DNA of 22,566 nt from Pigoraptor vietnamica (lineage: Eukaryota > Opisthokonta > Filasterea), in the NCBI GenBank assembly GCA_943704525.1, contig CALSCQ010003075.1, positions 1-22,566 on the forward strand. Reading direction: 5' to 3'. Below the pieces are notes generated by a model. That model was not told the DNA's origin and made no database searches. It was given only the letters and a program-made list of their open reading frames with translations. Position numbers and translations under genes: made by a program. Of this stretch, positions 20,812 to 22,566 are shown in pieces; position 1 is the stretch's first letter, and each line of letters begins with the position of its first letter.

Positions 20812-21696
20812 TCATTCCTTTGGAATCGCATAGAGCTTCGTGAACATGCGCACCAGCGACCGATATCCCCTGTCGTCCCCGCATCGAAGAAGGTTGCCTG
20901 GAAGCACGACAATTCGTTAGGACTTCCGGTCGCAAACAAACTACGGTGGAAAGAACATCACGCTGCGAAAACACACAAGGACTTCCAGTCACAAACGAGC
21001 CACGACGAAGAGAATATCACGCTGCGAAAACGCACAAGGACTTCCGGTCACAAACAAGAAAGACGAAGAGGACATCACCGCTGCGAAAACACACCAGCAT
21101 CACAATTTAGCGGGCTGTCGACCTCCGGATTGTCAAGCAGCACAATGAGCGCCAGGCACGTTGATCGCAACGTCCACGCGGGGCTCCACGTCGTCTTGAG
21201 AATGTCGAGGCAGATTTCGCCCGTCTGCACGCACAGTCACAAGCAGTCGTGTAAACATCGATTCGCAACTCAACAACGCACGACGGACAGCTGTACACGG
21301 AGGCCTACACGCACCTTGAAGTGAATGTTGGGGTGGCAAATTTTGGTGACAAAGGTCATTTTGGGTGGCCGAATGGGATAGTCATTCGGGACGGCAATCT
21401 TCACCTCGAACGTCCCCCCTGTCGCGATGTATGGCGCAGAAAACTCAGCAAAAAACTCTGACGAAGACGCTTCGAAAATGCTTCGAACACGGGAGTGAAC
21501 ACAGAAAGGCAACGCGCAATAATAAACGGAGCGACCCCTATTAATACGCACCCTGGTAGAGTGACGGCGCGGGAGGCTGCAGGCGCGCCGTCCACATCAG
21601 AATGTTGTCCTCATTGGGCTCGAGCGTGAACTCGGCCGCGGGCGTCTTGCGCAACTCCGCAAGCTCCTTTAAGAGCCGCCGCTCCACCGACGCCAT
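20812..21696 (-). CDS. PEX4: Peroxisomal ubiquitin-conjugating enzyme E2 (PEX4), 4 exons, 154 aa
   Basis: The model is join(21552..21696, 21315..21418, 21095..21224, 20812..20897), 465 nt, GT-AG and in frame. It is an E2 of about the usual PEX4 length. The UBC fold is complete: LYQGGTFEVKIAVPNDYPI, the HPN motif in KICHPNIHFK (77-79), and the active-site cysteine in TGEICLDILKTTWSPAWTL (C88). The PEX4-type C-terminus is clear: PEVDSPLNCDAGNLLRCGD, then RGYRSLVRMFTKLYA. PEX4 attaches ubiquitin to the import receptor PEX5 so that it can be recycled from the peroxisome membrane. That role is family knowledge; the assignment rests on the DSPLNCDAGNLLR region. The second exon starts at 21418 because this gives the continuous LYQGGTFE expected of an E2. 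An upstream AG would insert 13 residues. Confidence 0.92.
20919..21095 (-). repeat. Three 59-bp tandem repeats forming a PEX4 intron
   Basis: The units are 20919-20977, 20978-21036 and 21037-21095, each exactly 59 bp. Shared elements on the transcript strand are GTGYGTTTTCGCAGCG at one end and GACYGGAAGTCCT at the other. The first unit in transcript order overlaps the exon 3 end by one base, so the true donor lies inside the repeat. Confidence 0.93.
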
Positions 21697-22482
21697 CTGT
21701 GTTGCCGCGCGCTCTAGTCGCACTTCAAACGTCGCACAACTTCAATCCTTGACGTAAGCGTCGGATGGGCGCTGCCGCGCGTGATCGCCGCTACTTCGTC
21801 ACGCGCACCGAACTATTCCTCGCGCAGAAATTCAAGCACACATAATGACGAAACAGACATGGAGTGCGGTTGATGTGCGCGTGTTTTTTTATGCTGCTTG
21901 GTTGTTGTGTGCGTGTGCGTGTGCGTGTGTGTGGTGTTGGCTTTGGCCTGCGTCAGCACTTTTCCCGCCAGCTTTGCGGGTTGACAATTGAGTTTTATCC
22001 GAACTTTTACATTTTCGCGAACTCCCAAATCAATTAAATACAAAAAAAGCAAATACACTTTTCAAAAATGGCATATTTAGCCAGACCGGAAATTGTGACG
22101 AGGCGAGGTCTCGGTAGAGACGCGCCTGCGAGTCAGGCCGAGCCGCGGGTAGACCGGCCGGGCGCTCGGAAAGAACGGAGCTCTACGAGGGGCTAAGGCG
22201 CGAAGGAACAGCGCCCGAGTAACAATACAAATCAACCAATCACAACGCGAATCGCAGATTGCTAGCACAGAACGCAGTCGCCTAACTCCTGTCAGCGGAC
22301 ACCACGCAGCGCTCCCCTATCCTCGCGCTCCCCGTACGTGTACGAGAGCGGCGGACAACTGAGAACTGCAACGGAGTCTTGAGAGAAGATTTTAAAGGCA
22401 AAAGAACACGCAGCACGCACGCAGCACGCATCTTCACGCAGCGAACGCACTACACGAACCACCGAACTGTGCATCCTCGCAG
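21697..22482. promoter_or_regulatory. Upstream region of PEX4, no confident gene
   Basis: This 786-bp region lies upstream of the PEX4 start. It contains a GT-rich run (about 21901-21933), an AT-rich patch (about 21985-22080) and a GC-rich stretch. Frames on both strands give no recognisable protein. If the right-edge frame is real, this is a divergent promoter region. Confidence 0.45.
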
Positions 22483-22566
22483 ATGGGCGAAGTGCGAGGA
22501 TGGGGAGGGCTTGCGCGACCCATTGGCAAGACGCGCGTTGACTATGGCCGTGCCATAGCCACACGC
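22483..22566 (+). CDS. Possible gene start, truncated by window edge
   Basis: An ATG at 22483 opens a frame of 28 codons that stays open to the last base, beginning MGEVRGWGGLARPIGKTR. The upstream context ends CCTCGCAG, which could also be a splice acceptor, so this may be an internal exon. No family is recognisable from so short a stretch. Confidence 0.25.
   Translation, partial: MGEVRGWGGLARPIGKTRVDYGRAIATR

Noticed and set aside
20919-21095. CRISPR-like repeat array
   Set aside because: The units are head-to-tail with no unique spacers, sit inside a eukaryotic intron and differ by substitutions, so this is a tandem repeat.
21419-21457. Upstream acceptor that would add 13 in-frame residues to PEX4
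   Set aside because: The 39 nt are a pyrimidine-rich acceptor tract, and the added residues would interrupt the conserved LYQGGTFE strand of the E2 fold.
22068-22196. Plus-strand 42-codon frame starting MAYLARPEIV
   Set aside because: It is short, Arg/Gly/Pro-rich, has no domain and no obvious splice partners. It probably occurs by chance in the PEX4 upstream region.

Overview
This is a gene-dense, GC-rich stretch of nuclear DNA from a eukaryote, most likely a flagellated protist. Almost every gene is broken by short GT-AG introns, most of them 66-200 nt. Nine multi-exon gene models join in frame across 37 introns, and a tenth gene may begin at the right edge. The lineage cannot be fixed from the sequence. 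A homologue of the metazoan protein C2orf81 appears alongside a PEX4-type E2, calcineurin A and a spectrin-type giant protein. Together these point to a protist with an actin-spectrin cortex, peroxisomes and probably a cilium.

Layout, left to right. (1) 56-1112 (-): a 275-residue protein of unknown family. (2) 1840-2469 (+): a small CCHC zinc-knuckle protein with a mitochondrial-type presequence. (3) 2685-4590 (-): a C2orf81/DUF4639-like protein. (4) 5289-8111 (+): the calcineurin catalytic subunit in 12 exons. (5) 8479-10075 (-): a secreted or endomembrane nucleoside hydrolase in 6 exons. (6) 10453-18104 (-): a 2477-residue protein with two CH domains, about 16 spectrin repeats, EF-hands and a long charged tail. 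(7) 18701-19768 (+): a single-pass ER-type thioredoxin-fold protein that has lost its CxxC. (8) 20131-20509 (-): a possible small membrane protein. (9) 20812-21696 (-): the peroxisomal ubiquitin-conjugating enzyme PEX4. (10) 22483 to the edge (+): a possible gene start.

The genes mostly alternate in orientation. Four divergent pairs share upstream regions of about 600-800 bp (1113-1839, 4591-5288, 18105-18700, 21697-22482), and convergent pairs meet tail to tail. No operon-like logic or shared pathway links neighbours; this looks like ordinary housekeeping chromatin. No RNA gene, CRISPR array or intact mobile element was found.

The most unusual items are the spectrin/alpha-actinin composite, a PEX4 intron built from three 59-bp repeats that each carry splice-site-like signals, a redox-dead PDI relative, a copied exon tail inside a calcineurin intron, and a bias toward GTGCGT rather than GTRAGT splice donors.
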